Assembly (NCBI GenBank): GCA_964469555.1
Contig: CAYYAQ010000081.1
Span: 1 to 23,249 of the forward strand
Length of the DNA: 23,249 bases
Direction of reading: 5' to 3'
Source: CAYYAQ01 sp964469555
GTDB taxonomy: Bacteria; Planctomycetota; UBA1135; UBA2386
Shown: positions 6,482 through 13,700 of the stretch, piece by piece
Layout of the letters: each line of letters begins with the position of its first letter
Position numbering within the stretch: the first letter of the stretch is position 1
Made by a program: the position numbers and the translations under genes
The notes under the pieces: generated by a model
Databases searched by the model: none
Seen by the model: the letters and a program-made list of their open reading frames with translations, nothing else
Told to the model about the DNA's origin: nothing

Positions 6482-6823
6482 CTAGCTGTCGTTCCCGGGT
6501 GCGCTGTCTGCGCCGGATCCCGCGGCGATCTTGGTCTGCAACTCGCCGCTCTCGTACATCTCGAGCACGATATCGGAGCCGCCGATCAACTCGCCGTCGA
6601 CGAAGAGTTGCGGTGTCGTCGGCCAGTTGCTGAATTCGATCAGCGCTGGACGGATGGCCGGGTCGTCGAAGATGTTGACCACTTCGAACGGCTCGCCGAC
6701 CATGTTCATCACCTGGATGGCACGGTGAGAGAAGCCGCACATGGGCTGCTCCTTCGTGCCTTTTGCGAAGAGGACGATTCGGTTGTCGGTGACGGTCTTC
6801 TTGATGCTCTCAGGGGTCCACAT
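6482..6823 (-). CDS. grxD: Monothiol CGFS glutaredoxin (Grx4/GrxD family)
   Basis: This 113-residue cytoplasmic protein binds and delivers 2Fe-2S clusters as a homodimer or with BolA. Residues 20-33 read AKGTKEQPMCGFSH, containing the diagnostic CGFS motif (Cys29) and the upstream Lys used to hold glutathione. Later WPTTPQLFVDGELIGGSDIV provides the cis-Pro and glutathione-binding region. The C-terminus after about residue 97 is a short polar tail. The gene starts 12 bases after the bolA stop on the same strand, which is the classic functional pairing of these two families. No clear SD is seen before ATG 6823, so translation may depend on coupling to bolA. Confidence 0.95.
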   Translation of the reverse strand: MWTPESIKKTVTDNRIVLFAKGTKEQPMCGFSHRAIQVMNMVGEPFEVVNIFDDPAIRPALIEFSNWPTTPQLFVDGELIGGSDIVLEMYESGELQTKIAAGSGADSAPGNDS

Positions 6824-6835
6824 TGATGGGGTTCG

Positions 6836-7069
6836 CTATTCCGGTACTTGTGTCTTGATCTGGACGGCGTGAATCGCCGTCGTAAGGTGTTCGCCCAAGG
6901 CCGCCTGCACCATCTTGTGCTGCTCGATCCGGCTCTTGCCCGCGAATGCGCCGGAGGTGACACGGATATCGAAGTGGTCGGAGGTGCCTGTGAGGTCGGC
7001 GACCTCGACGGAGGCGCCAGGAATGGACGCCTCGATGAGTTCCTGGACTTCGCTCGTGGTCAGCAGCAT
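6836..7069 (-). CDS. bolA: BolA family protein
   Basis: This 77-residue protein from ATG 7069 has LTTSEVQELIEASIPGASVE at the N-terminus, HFDIRVTSGAFAGKSRIEQH in the middle, and the BolA signature SRIEQHKMVQAALGE followed by IHAVQIKT. BolA proteins bind a shared 2Fe-2S cluster with CGFS glutaredoxins and take part in iron-sulfur trafficking. The gene directly precedes grx4, so the pair forms a two-gene operon. The start is set by the usual length of small BolA proteins. An A/G-rich AAGAAAG a few bases upstream could act as a weak SD. An in-frame extension to 7297 has no family similarity and overlaps the start of ispH. Confidence 0.95.
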   Translation of the reverse strand: MLLTTSEVQELIEASIPGASVEVADLTGTSDHFDIRVTSGAFAGKSRIEQHKMVQAALGEHLTTAIHAVQIKTQVPE

Positions 7070-7115
7070 GGTTCTTTCTTGGGATATTCGCTGCCTTCGG
7101 TGCGAGGGCCACAGG

Positions 7116-7144
7116 GAGATAGGTCCTGCAGCATCTGAAGTCAA
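7116..7144 (-). promoter_or_regulatory. Candidate sigma70-type promoter for bolA-grx4
   Basis: On the minus strand TTGACT (7144-7139) is separated by exactly 17 nt from TATCTC (7121-7116). The start of bolA lies 46 nt beyond. The -35 box is near-consensus (5 of 6) and the -10 is poor (TAT only). Confidence 0.4.
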
Positions 7145-7226
7145 GGGTTCCCCACGGTGACTCGGTGAACCGGATTCCTCCAGCGGTGCCTTGTTGCGAC
7201 GGGGGATCCAGACCAAACTCTCGGTG

Positions 7227-8147
7227 GTGAAAGTCCTCCTGAGTCGCCCACGTGGGTTTTGTGCTGGTGTCGAACGAGCCATCGAAGTCGTCATCAAGGC
7301 GCACGAGAAGTTCGGCGCCCCGGTCTACGTCCGCCACGAAATCGTCCACAATCGTGTGGTTGTGGAGGATCTGCAGGCCATGGGTGCTGTGTTCGTGAAG
7401 AGTCTCGACGACGTGCCGACGGGCAGCCACGTCATCTTCTCGGCGCACGGCGTGGCGCCGCAGGTGAGGGTCGAGGCGGATCGGTTGCAACTTCAGGCGA
7501 TCGACGCGACGTGTCCGCTCGTGACGAAGGTGCACGTCGAGGCCAGAAACTTCGCCGCCGCGGGCATGACGATTCTGCTGATCGGTCATGAGGATCACGT
7601 AGAAGTGGTCGGCGTGCGCGGTGAGGCGCTGGACAACACGATCGTCGTCTTCGGCGAGGACGCGGCGGAATCGGTGGAGGTACCCGACCCGGAGAAGGTC
7701 GCCGTGTTGACCCAGACCACGTTGAGCCTGGACGAGGCAGAGCGGACGCTCACCGTGCTCCGGCGAAGGTTTCCGAACTTGGAGACGCCGCGCAAGGAGG
7801 ACATCTGCTACGCGACCACCAATCGCCAGTTGGCGGTGAAGAGCCTCAACGGAAGGGTTGGTCTGTGGCTCGTGATTGGTGACAAGACCAGTTCCAACAG
7901 CAATCGACTGCGGGAGCTCGGCGCGAGTTCCGGAGTGCCGGCCTATCTCGTCATCGACGCCTCGCAGATCGAAGAGGAGTGGCTGAACGGAGTGGAGTTC
8001 GTTGGCGTGACGTCTGGCGCGTCGACGCCGGAGGTCAGCGTGCGTTCGGTCGTCGAGCGGTTGCGCGAACTCGGCGCGACGCACGTCGAGGAAGTAGATG
8101 GCGTGAGCGAGTCAGTGGAGTTTCAGCTGCCTGCAGAGGTCTGCTGA
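7227..8147 (+). CDS. ispH: 4-hydroxy-3-methylbut-2-enyl diphosphate reductase (last MEP pathway step)
   Basis: IspH reduces HMBPP to IPP and DMAPP with a 4Fe-4S cluster. From GTG 7227 the protein has 306 residues, typical for the family. Cluster ligands are at Cys12 (PRGFCAGVERAIE), Cys96 (IDATCPLVTKVH) and Cys194 (EDICYATTNRQ). Substrate-binding histidines appear in RHEIVHNRVV (His41), FSAHGVAP (His74) and IGHEDH (His121). Thr163 lies in TQTTLS. A second GTG directly before (7224) could serve instead, and the open frame extends to 7191 without similarity. The gene is divergent from bolA-grx4, whose products handle iron-sulfur clusters, so a shared control region (7070-7226) is plausible. The isoprenoid route is therefore the MEP pathway in this organism. 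Confidence 0.96.
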   Translation: MKVLLSRPRGFCAGVERAIEVVIKAHEKFGAPVYVRHEIVHNRVVVEDLQAMGAVFVKSLDDVPTGSHVIFSAHGVAPQVRVEADRLQLQAIDATCPLVTKVHVEARNFAAAGMTILLIGHEDHVEVVGVRGEALDNTIVVFGEDAAESVEVPDPEKVAVLTQTTLSLDEAERTLTVLRRRFPNLETPRKEDICYATTNRQLAVKSLNGRVGLWLVIGDKTSSNSNRLRELGASSGVPAYLVIDASQIEEEWLNGVEFVGVTSGASTPEVSVRSVVERLRELGATHVEEVDGVSESVEFQLPAEVC

Positions 8148-8231
8148 GCCGAACGGCGATCGAGGCCCGGCTCGCAGCACGTCCACGATCGGATCGTCGG
8201 AACCCGTCTCGTGTGCCGGTGAGCCCGCGGG

Positions 8232-8453
8232 TCAGGCCCCGTATTCCCGGATGCGGTCAGGTCGCCTGATCAGGAAGTAGATCAGTGCACCGATGAAGTT
8301 CATCATCGCGACCACCACGATCCAGATCAGCTGCGTATTGCCTTCACTCCTCTCTTTCGTCGCGCATTCGATCAGCATCCAGATCCAAAAGACCTCCGAA
8401 GCCAAGCCCAGGATCGCGAAGAACGGGACGAGCGTACAGCCGAGTATTTCCAT
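8232..8453 (-). CDS. Small membrane protein with PLDc_N-type domain
   Basis: This 73-residue protein has two hydrophobic helices: about 6-26 (CTLVPFFAILGLASEVFWIW) and 42-62 (LIWIVVVAMMNFIGALIYFL). The pattern FWIWMLIECATKE, then NTQLIWIVVV, GALIYFLIRRP is that of the phospholipase D-nuclease N-terminal (PLDc_N) family of small two-helix proteins. Their role is unclear, and despite the name there is no PLD catalytic motif. It probably sits in the cytoplasmic membrane. It is convergent with ispH and divergent from the secreted toroid protein. ATG 8453 gives a complete domain. The bases just before it (CTTCGCGCC) match those before the AtuA-type start at 4265, and no SD is present. Confidence 0.8.
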   Translation of the reverse strand: MEILGCTLVPFFAILGLASEVFWIWMLIECATKERSEGNTQLIWIVVVAMMNFIGALIYFLIRRPDRIREYGA

Positions 8454-8552
8454 GGCGCGAAGAGTTCGATGCGATGGGGCGCCTCCCTACGCGAGACGCC
8501 CGCGGGTATAACGAACACCCATGGTCTATTCTAGATCCGGACCCCTCAGTAG

Positions 8553-9848
8553 ATGCACTTCAGATTGACTCCCGTCGCGATCGCCGTCGCCACGATGCTT
8601 GCGCAGACCCCCGTCTCCGCTCAGAAGGGCTCCGACTTCGACGCACGCGCCAAGGCCGCCCTGGACAGGAGCCGACCCGTCCTACTCAAGAAACTCCGGA
8701 AGGGGCATGGTGGCGAGCTTGCGTTGCTCTGTCTCGCCGCCGTGCACGACGGTGTTCCGCGTGACGACAAGAGCCTCGTCAAAGCGATGAAGAAGCTGTC
8801 GCGGACGAGCATGTCGGCGACGTATGACCTGTCGCTCAGACTCATGGTGGCATCCGAGTACGCCTGGCTTCCCAAGCGCGAGGCCCTCGCGGTGAAGGAT
8901 GTGCGCAAGTTGTTGAAGAACATCACGCGCGACGGGGGATTCGACTACGGCTCCAGGGCAAGACGCTGGGATCTCAGCAACACCCAGTACGGTGCGCTCG
9001 GGCTGCGAGCGGCAATCAGCATGGGTGCGAAGGTGCCGCCGAAGATCTGGAAGGGTCTGATGCGCACGGCGATATCCGCACAGAACGAGAACGGGGGATT
9101 CTCGTACATGGCAGGCGGTCGCGGCCAGGATGTTTCGATGACGACTGCGGGCATCGCCGTAATGCAGCTGTGTTCCGAATACCTCGACGACGCCACCGTG
9201 AAAGCACTCGAGGTCGAGAGACGCCTCGCCGCCGCGTGGGATTTCATGGCGGAACACAAGGGTGAGATCGGCGCTCGAAACACGAGGAACAGCTTCTACT
9301 TCCACTACGGCCTGGAGCGCTCCTGCATTTTGTCGGACGTCAAGGACGTCGACGGCAAGGACTGGTATGAGTCCGGCGGCGAGATGTTCCTGCGCACGCA
9401 GCTCAAGGGCGGCGGTTGGCGCAGCCACGTCGACCACATTCAAGGGGGGCCGGATGTCGACGGCTCGGACTCGGTCAGCACTTCGTTCGCAATTCTGTTC
9501 TTGCGGCGCCAGTTCAAGAAGGTCGTCGGACCGATCACGCCGTCGAGGTCCGTCGCGATCACCCAGCTCACGCAGCAGTCGAGCAAGGATGTTGTCGAGG
9601 GCGCGGTCAAGTCCGTCGTAGCTCGTGGGCGGTCGGCGTTGCCCGGTGTCCTGCGCGCGCTTCGCAGCACGATCAAGATCCAGCGGATCGCCGGCGCGCG
9701 CGCCTTGATCGGTATCACCGGCAAGGACTTTGGGTTCAACCCGCACGTGTCTCCCGAAAAGAGCAAGTCTGCTGTGACCAAGGCCGAGCTCTGGTGGCTA
9801 AAGTCGAAGGGCGTTCCTGAGAAGCGTCCCAAGACAGACAAGAAGTAG
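8553..9848 (+). CDS. Secreted prenyltransferase/squalene-oxidase-repeat protein with C-terminal HEAT-like region
   Basis: This 431-residue protein begins with a signal peptide (MHFRLTPVAIAVATMLAQTP, cleavage likely near SAQ at 22-24). Residues 30-340 show alpha-toroid repeats of the terpenoid cyclase/prenyltransferase fold: GGELALLCLAAV, TRDGGFDYG, LSNTQYGALGLRAAISMG, NENGGFSYMAGG, LRTQLKGGGWRSH. The acidic DxDD or DCTAE motifs of real squalene cyclases are not visible, so cyclase activity is unlikely. A binding or scaffold role outside the cytoplasm is more likely. Residues 350-420 contain a HEAT-like repeat (IQRIAGARALIGITGKDFGF) and the C-terminus is Lys-rich. Such secreted proteins are common in Planctomycetota, from memory rather than from a search. 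The aminotransferase start follows 7 bases after the stop, suggesting co-transcription, although no functional link is obvious. Confidence 0.8.
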   Translation: MHFRLTPVAIAVATMLAQTPVSAQKGSDFDARAKAALDRSRPVLLKKLRKGHGGELALLCLAAVHDGVPRDDKSLVKAMKKLSRTSMSATYDLSLRLMVASEYAWLPKREALAVKDVRKLLKNITRDGGFDYGSRARRWDLSNTQYGALGLRAAISMGAKVPPKIWKGLMRTAISAQNENGGFSYMAGGRGQDVSMTTAGIAVMQLCSEYLDDATVKALEVERRLAAAWDFMAEHKGEIGARNTRNSFYFHYGLERSCILSDVKDVDGKDWYESGGEMFLRTQLKGGGWRSHVDHIQGGPDVDGSDSVSTSFAILFLRRQFKKVVGPITPSRSVAITQLTQQSSKDVVEGAVKSVVARGRSALPGVLRALRSTIKIQRIAGARALIGITGKDFGFNPHVSPEKSKSAVTKAELWWLKSKGVPEKRPKTDKK

Positions 9849-9855
9849 CTCGCCC

Positions 9856-11043
9856 ATGCCCGATCCCTTTGGTTCTTTCTCGCAACGACGGGTGCATCTG
9901 GAAGCGAGCAATCTCCTCCGTTCCCTGACAGTCGTCATCGACAAGGTCGAGGGCGGAATCAACCTCGGACAGGGTGTGTGCGATCTCGACTCACCTGTGC
10001 CGCTGCAGGAGGGCGCCATCGATTGCATTCGTGGAACGACCGACCGGCAGACCTACACGTTCTATTCGGGTCTTCCCGAGCTCCGCGAAGCGATCGCGAA
10101 GAAGCTCACGGAGTTCAATGGGATTCACTGCTCGGCCGCGAACATCGGCGTGACGGCGGGCTCGTCCGGCGCGTTCTTTGCCGCGGGCATGGCCCTGCTG
10201 GACCCTGGCGACGAGGTCGTGCTGTTCGAGCCCTTCTACTCCTATCACTACACGTCGCTCAGGTTGATGGGCTGTGTGCCCGTGTGCGTCCCCCTCGGTC
10301 CCGACGACTTCGCGTTGGATCCAGAACGCCTCCGCGCGGCGATTACTTCGAAGACCCGGGCCGTGGTCGTCAACACGCCGGCCAACCCGTCGGGCAAGAT
10401 CTTTTCTCGCGAGGACCAGCTGGCGATAGCGGAGATCCTCGCGGACACGGACATCCTGGTGTTCACCGACGAGGTTTATGAGTACATGTGCTTCGATGGC
10501 CGAGAACACGTGTCTCCGGCGACGGTCGAAGGTCTTGAACATCGTACGCTCACCATCGGCGGATTCAGCAAGACCTACTCAGTGACGGGATGGCGGATCG
10601 GCTACCTCGCGGGGCCCGAGCAAGTCGTCGACAAGATCGGTCGCGTGTTCGATCAGATCGACGTGTGCGCGGCGCGTCCGATGCAGAGAGGAGTGCAGCG
10701 CGCGCTCGAAGAACTGCCGGCGTCGTTCTACACGGATCTGCAAGTCGACTACCAGCGCAAGCGCGACCAGTTCTGCGCTGCACTCGTCGAGGGTGGTTGG
10801 CGCGTCACCGTGCCCCAAGGCGCCTACTACGTGATGGCCGACTACCGCGATGTGTTCGGTGACCTCGATCCCGAGTCCGCGGTGATGCGGATGATCGAAG
10901 AGAAGCGCGTGAACGGCGTCCCCGGGCACCTGTTCTTCGAGGATCCGGAGCCGATCCGGTCGATCCGGTTCCATTTCGCTGTGCCGGACGGCGTGCTCGA
11001 CGAGGTCTGCGCTCGGCTGCGGACCCCCAGGGCAAATAAATAG
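9856..11043 (+). CDS. PLP-dependent class I/II aminotransferase
   Basis: This 395-residue cytoplasmic enzyme has fold type I aminotransferase motifs in order: INLGQGVCDLDSP (36-48), TFYSGLPELREAIAKKL (68-84), VTAGSSGAFFAAGMALLDPG (99-118), VNTPANPSGKIFS with the PLP-contacting Asn177, FTDEVYEY with Asp205 and Tyr208, and SKTYSVTGWRIGY with the Schiff-base Lys239. IRSIRFHFAV near the end holds the carboxylate-binding Arg. The overall pattern is closest to the kynurenine/methionine/aspartate aminotransferase group. The amino donor and acceptor cannot be decided by eye. ATG 9856 lies 7 bases after the secreted repeat protein. A strong hairpin overlaps the stop codon, marking the transcript end. 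Confidence 0.92.
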   Translation: MPDPFGSFSQRRVHLEASNLLRSLTVVIDKVEGGINLGQGVCDLDSPVPLQEGAIDCIRGTTDRQTYTFYSGLPELREAIAKKLTEFNGIHCSAANIGVTAGSSGAFFAAGMALLDPGDEVVLFEPFYSYHYTSLRLMGCVPVCVPLGPDDFALDPERLRAAITSKTRAVVVNTPANPSGKIFSREDQLAIAEILADTDILVFTDEVYEYMCFDGREHVSPATVEGLEHRTLTIGGFSKTYSVTGWRIGYLAGPEQVVDKIGRVFDQIDVCAARPMQRGVQRALEELPASFYTDLQVDYQRKRDQFCAALVEGGWRVTVPQGAYYVMADYRDVFGDLDPESAVMRMIEEKRVNGVPGHLFFEDPEPIRSIRFHFAVPDGVLDEVCARLRTPRANK

Positions 11044-11070
11044 CCCGCCCTCGCTGAAGCGAGGACGGGC
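11043..11070 (+). terminator. GC-rich hairpin at the end of the aminotransferase gene
   Basis: GCCCG-c-CCTCGC, loop TGAA, GCGAGG-a-CGGGC: eleven base pairs with one C/A mismatch, starting on the last base of the TAG. No U-tract follows (ACACCTCTC), so it is either a U-less intrinsic terminator or a 3'-end stabilising structure. Confidence 0.55.
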
Positions 11071-11333
11071 ACACCTCTCAGCCGCGCGTCTGTTCTTAGT
11101 CGCTTCCCTCCGTTTCCGACGGGAAGCCCTCCAACGCTCAATCCCACAGGCGGTTTATCGCAGCGTCCCCAATACCTCTACAGGATCTGCTGCGACGCCT
11201 GCATACCCCTAGGACGATGTGAGCCCGGGATGACTTCCGGCAGGGACCATTTTTTTCTTGTGCGGCGGCTCGTAAGGACTCGGAGCCGTATGGATCGCCT
11301 AGTCTCCTTGTCCGCGCCCCTCAAGCGTCTCGC
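11071..11333. other. Non-coding gap between the aminotransferase and PIG-L genes
   Basis: I see no supported gene here. It holds a hairpin (GCTTCCC at 11102-11108 paired with GGGAAGC at 11121-11127) and a run of seven T at 11250-11256 without a clear preceding stem. A promoter for the PIG-L gene must lie here or just upstream, but I cannot pick a convincing -35/-10 pair. Confidence 0.4.
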
Positions 11334-13688
11334 ATGGCAAAACACCCCTCGACTGTCGCGTTTCTGTCCCTGGCGTTTCTCGTGGCCTGCACCACTCCGC
11401 CGGGGGGTGAAACGACGAATCCTCCGGACTACGCAGCCTTCCTGCAGGCCTGCAAGGACGCGACGACGGATGCCCTGGTCGTGAATCTCGCCGCCCATCC
11501 GGATGACGAAGCGGGGCGGTCCCTGGTGTTCCTGCGGCGCAAGTTCGGTATTCGGACCGTCACCGTCTACAGCACCTGTGGCGAGGGCGGGCAGAACGCC
11601 ATCGGTCCGGAGATCGGGCTGGACCTCGCGCGGCTCCGCACCCGCGAAACGCTGGCGGCGGCGGAATACACGGGCACTCGGGTTCGGTGGCTGGGCTTCT
11701 CCGACTTCGGCTACTCGAAGACCGCGAAGGAAACGTTCAAGGTCTGGGGGAAGGACAAGTACGTCGCTCGGTTGACGACGATTCTCGCGGAAGAGCTGCC
11801 GGACCTCGTGCTGACGAACCACAGCCCGGAGCAGGGGCACGGGCACCACCGCGCGTCGGTGATCGCGGTGCGCGAGCTGTTAGAGGGGCAAGCGAAGTCC
11901 GGATGGGTCGTGCCCGTGTATCAGCGTGCGTCCAGTCGCCGACCGCGACCGACGAGCGCGAGTCGTACTGGGCGACCGGGCGCAAGAACTCCGAGCACGC
12001 GCGCGCAACCGGTGCCGGACATCAAGTTCGACGTCGGAGAAGTGGACTACATGACCGGCATGACCTACTCGCGACAGGCGTCGCTCGGTTGGCGCCAGCA
12101 TCGGACGCAGGGGATGATGGGCGCGTTCTCCAGTTCGCGCAGCACACCGGATAGCTGGCGCATGGTGCACCCGAAGAAAGGGAATGGCGCGAGGTTCTTC
12201 GCGTTCCTGGGGTCGGTGTTCGACGAGCTAGCGTTCGAGAAGGTCGCGAAGGACAAGAGTGTCGACGTCGATAAACTGAAAGCTGACTTCGCCGAGTTCC
12301 ACAAGGTGCGACCGCCGGCGGACCACGTGTCGCGTGCGAGGCGCTTGTTGCCCGTGCTCGAATTGCTCGCAGGCGGCCTGACGGAGGGCCAGCCGGCGCG
12401 GCGCCTGCAGCGTCGGATCGATGCTCTTCAGCGCGTTGTTCTCGAGGGGTTGGGAGTGAAGATTACTGCGACGCTCGCGCGGCAAAAACTGTCCCGCGAG
12501 AGCGAGGGCTTCGTGGATGTTCGGGTCACGCGATCGACGCGGGGCGGAGTGCGGAATCTTACCGCCACGCTCGGTGCCAAGACGACCGAGGGGAAGGATG
12601 GGCACGTGAGCGTTCCATTCGGTCCGCTCCGGGGAATAGACACGGCGAGTGTCGCGCCGTCGTGGTTCCGTCCGCAGATCCGGTTCGAGGTCGACGGGCA
12701 GACCATCACCCGCCGACTCGCTGTGCGATACACAGCGATGCCGCGCGTCGCGTTGGAATTGAAGCGTCCGGTCCGATTCGTTCCGACGACGTCGACCGGC
12801 AAGAAGATCGAAGCCTCGGTGCAGATCGTCTGGAACGGGGAGAAGACGCTCGATTCGTCCCTGCGCGTGGAGGCTTCCAACGGATTCGATGTGAAGGTCG
12901 ATGATGCGTCGATTCGGATGGCGAGTTCGACTCGGGCGGAGCGACGCGTGCACATCCAACTGCCGGCGACGTCTCTGGACGGTGAGGAGGCGATCGTGCT
13001 CGCGTTGGATTCGGGCAAGTCCGAACTCCGGCTTCGGCCCGTGGACGTCAAGGCTTCGCCGGATCTCTTCGTGGGGTTGATCCGGGGCCCTGACGATACG
13101 TTGAAGCTCGCTCTGTCGGACCTGGACATCCGGTTCGAAGAACTCGACGCGAAAGCACTTCCCAACGCTGATCTTTCGAAGTTCTCGACGGTCGTGATCG
13201 ACATCCGTGCGTATCGCACGCGTCGAGATCTGCGTACCCAGCGAGACCGGATTCTGGCGGCGTGCAAGTCCGGCACTCGCGTGCTGTGCTTCTATCACAA
13301 GCCAAGCGAGTGGAATGCCACGAAGGAACGACCGTTGTTGGCGCCGTTCCCCTTGTCCGTCGGTCGCTCCCGAGTCTGTGAAGAAGACGCGAAGGTCACG
13401 CTGAAGGATCCGGGCCATCGGATCTGGAACCATCCCAACAAGGTGGTGGTCGCAGACTTCGACGGCTGGGTTCAGGAGCGAGGTCTGAACTTCCCGAGCA
13501 AGTGGGGCAATAGCTGGCAACCGTTGATGCAGATGAACGACACCGGCGAGAAGCCGCTCGAAGGCGCGATGCTCTACGCCAAGCACGGAAAGGGCGACTA
13601 CATCTACTGTTCCCTCGCCCTCTACCGCCAACTTCGCCGCGGCCATACTGCCGCCGCGCGACTCCTCGTCAACCTCCTCTCCCGGTAG
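11334..13688 (+). CDS. PIG-L (LmbE-like) deacetylase lipoprotein with long C-terminal extension; short out-of-frame segment
   Basis: This 784-residue frame starts with a lipoprotein signal (FLSLAFLVAC, lipobox Cys19), so the product should be anchored outside the cytoplasmic membrane. Residues 47-60 read DALVVNLAAHPDDEA, the zinc-binding AHPDDE motif of PIG-L/LmbE N-acetylglucosamine-type deacetylases, followed by TVYSTCGEGGQNAIG and the later metal region NHSPEQGHGHHRAS (His171/172). YSRQASLGWRQHRTQGM (about 242-258) is also typical of the family. Beyond about 300 are an alpha-helical part, a beta-sandwich-like region (about 380-590), and a ThuA/glutamine-amidotransferase-like C-terminus (VVIDIRAYRTR, GTRVLCFYHKPSEWN, HGKGDYIYCSLALYRQ). 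Residues 200-227 are Arg/Ser/Pro-rich, and here another frame looks like the real protein (see findings). The substrate is unknown. No SD is visible before ATG 11334. Confidence 0.82.
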   Translation: MAKHPSTVAFLSLAFLVACTTPPGGETTNPPDYAAFLQACKDATTDALVVNLAAHPDDEAGRSLVFLRRKFGIRTVTVYSTCGEGGQNAIGPEIGLDLARLRTRETLAAAEYTGTRVRWLGFSDFGYSKTAKETFKVWGKDKYVARLTTILAEELPDLVLTNHSPEQGHGHHRASVIAVRELLEGQAKSGWVVPVYQRASSRRPRPTSASRTGRPGARTPSTRAQPVPDIKFDVGEVDYMTGMTYSRQASLGWRQHRTQGMMGAFSSSRSTPDSWRMVHPKKGNGARFFAFLGSVFDELAFEKVAKDKSVDVDKLKADFAEFHKVRPPADHVSRARRLLPVLELLAGGLTEGQPARRLQRRIDALQRVVLEGLGVKITATLARQKLSRESEGFVDVRVTRSTRGGVRNLTATLGAKTTEGKDGHVSVPFGPLRGIDTASVAPSWFRPQIRFEVDGQTITRRLAVRYTAMPRVALELKRPVRFVPTTSTGKKIEASVQIVWNGEKTLDSSLRVEASNGFDVKVDDASIRMASSTRAERRVHIQLPATSLDGEEAIVLALDSGKSELRLRPVDVKASPDLFVGLIRGPDDTLKLALSDLDIRFEELDAKALPNADLSKFSTVVIDIRAYRTRRDLRTQRDRILAACKSGTRVLCFYHKPSEWNATKERPLLAPFPLSVGRSRVCEEDAKVTLKDPGHRIWNHPNKVVVADFDGWVQERGLNFPSKWGNSWQPLMQMNDTGEKPLEGAMLYAKHGKGDYIYCSLALYRQLRRGHTAAARLLVNLLSR

Positions 13689-13700
13689 CGCGTCTCCGGG

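Noticed and set aside
6810..8084. 424-residue minus-strand open frame across ispH and bolA
   Set aside because: It is antisense to ispH for most of its length, with shadow-like composition (His/Arg/Asp-rich). Real genes with clear motifs occupy both strands here.
8185..8197. Inverted repeat ACGATC-G-GATCGT between ispH and the PLDc_N gene, considered as a bidirectional terminator
   Set aside because: The one-base centre cannot form a hairpin loop, and there is no T-run on either side.
11249..11257. T-run considered as an intrinsic terminator upstream of the PIG-L gene
   Set aside because: No stable stem precedes it on the plus strand, and the aminotransferase transcript already has a hairpin at its stop codon.
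12228..13646. 472-residue minus-strand open frame opposite the PIG-L gene
   Set aside because: It has no recognisable motifs and Arg/His-rich shadow composition, and it is opposite a supported lipoprotein gene.
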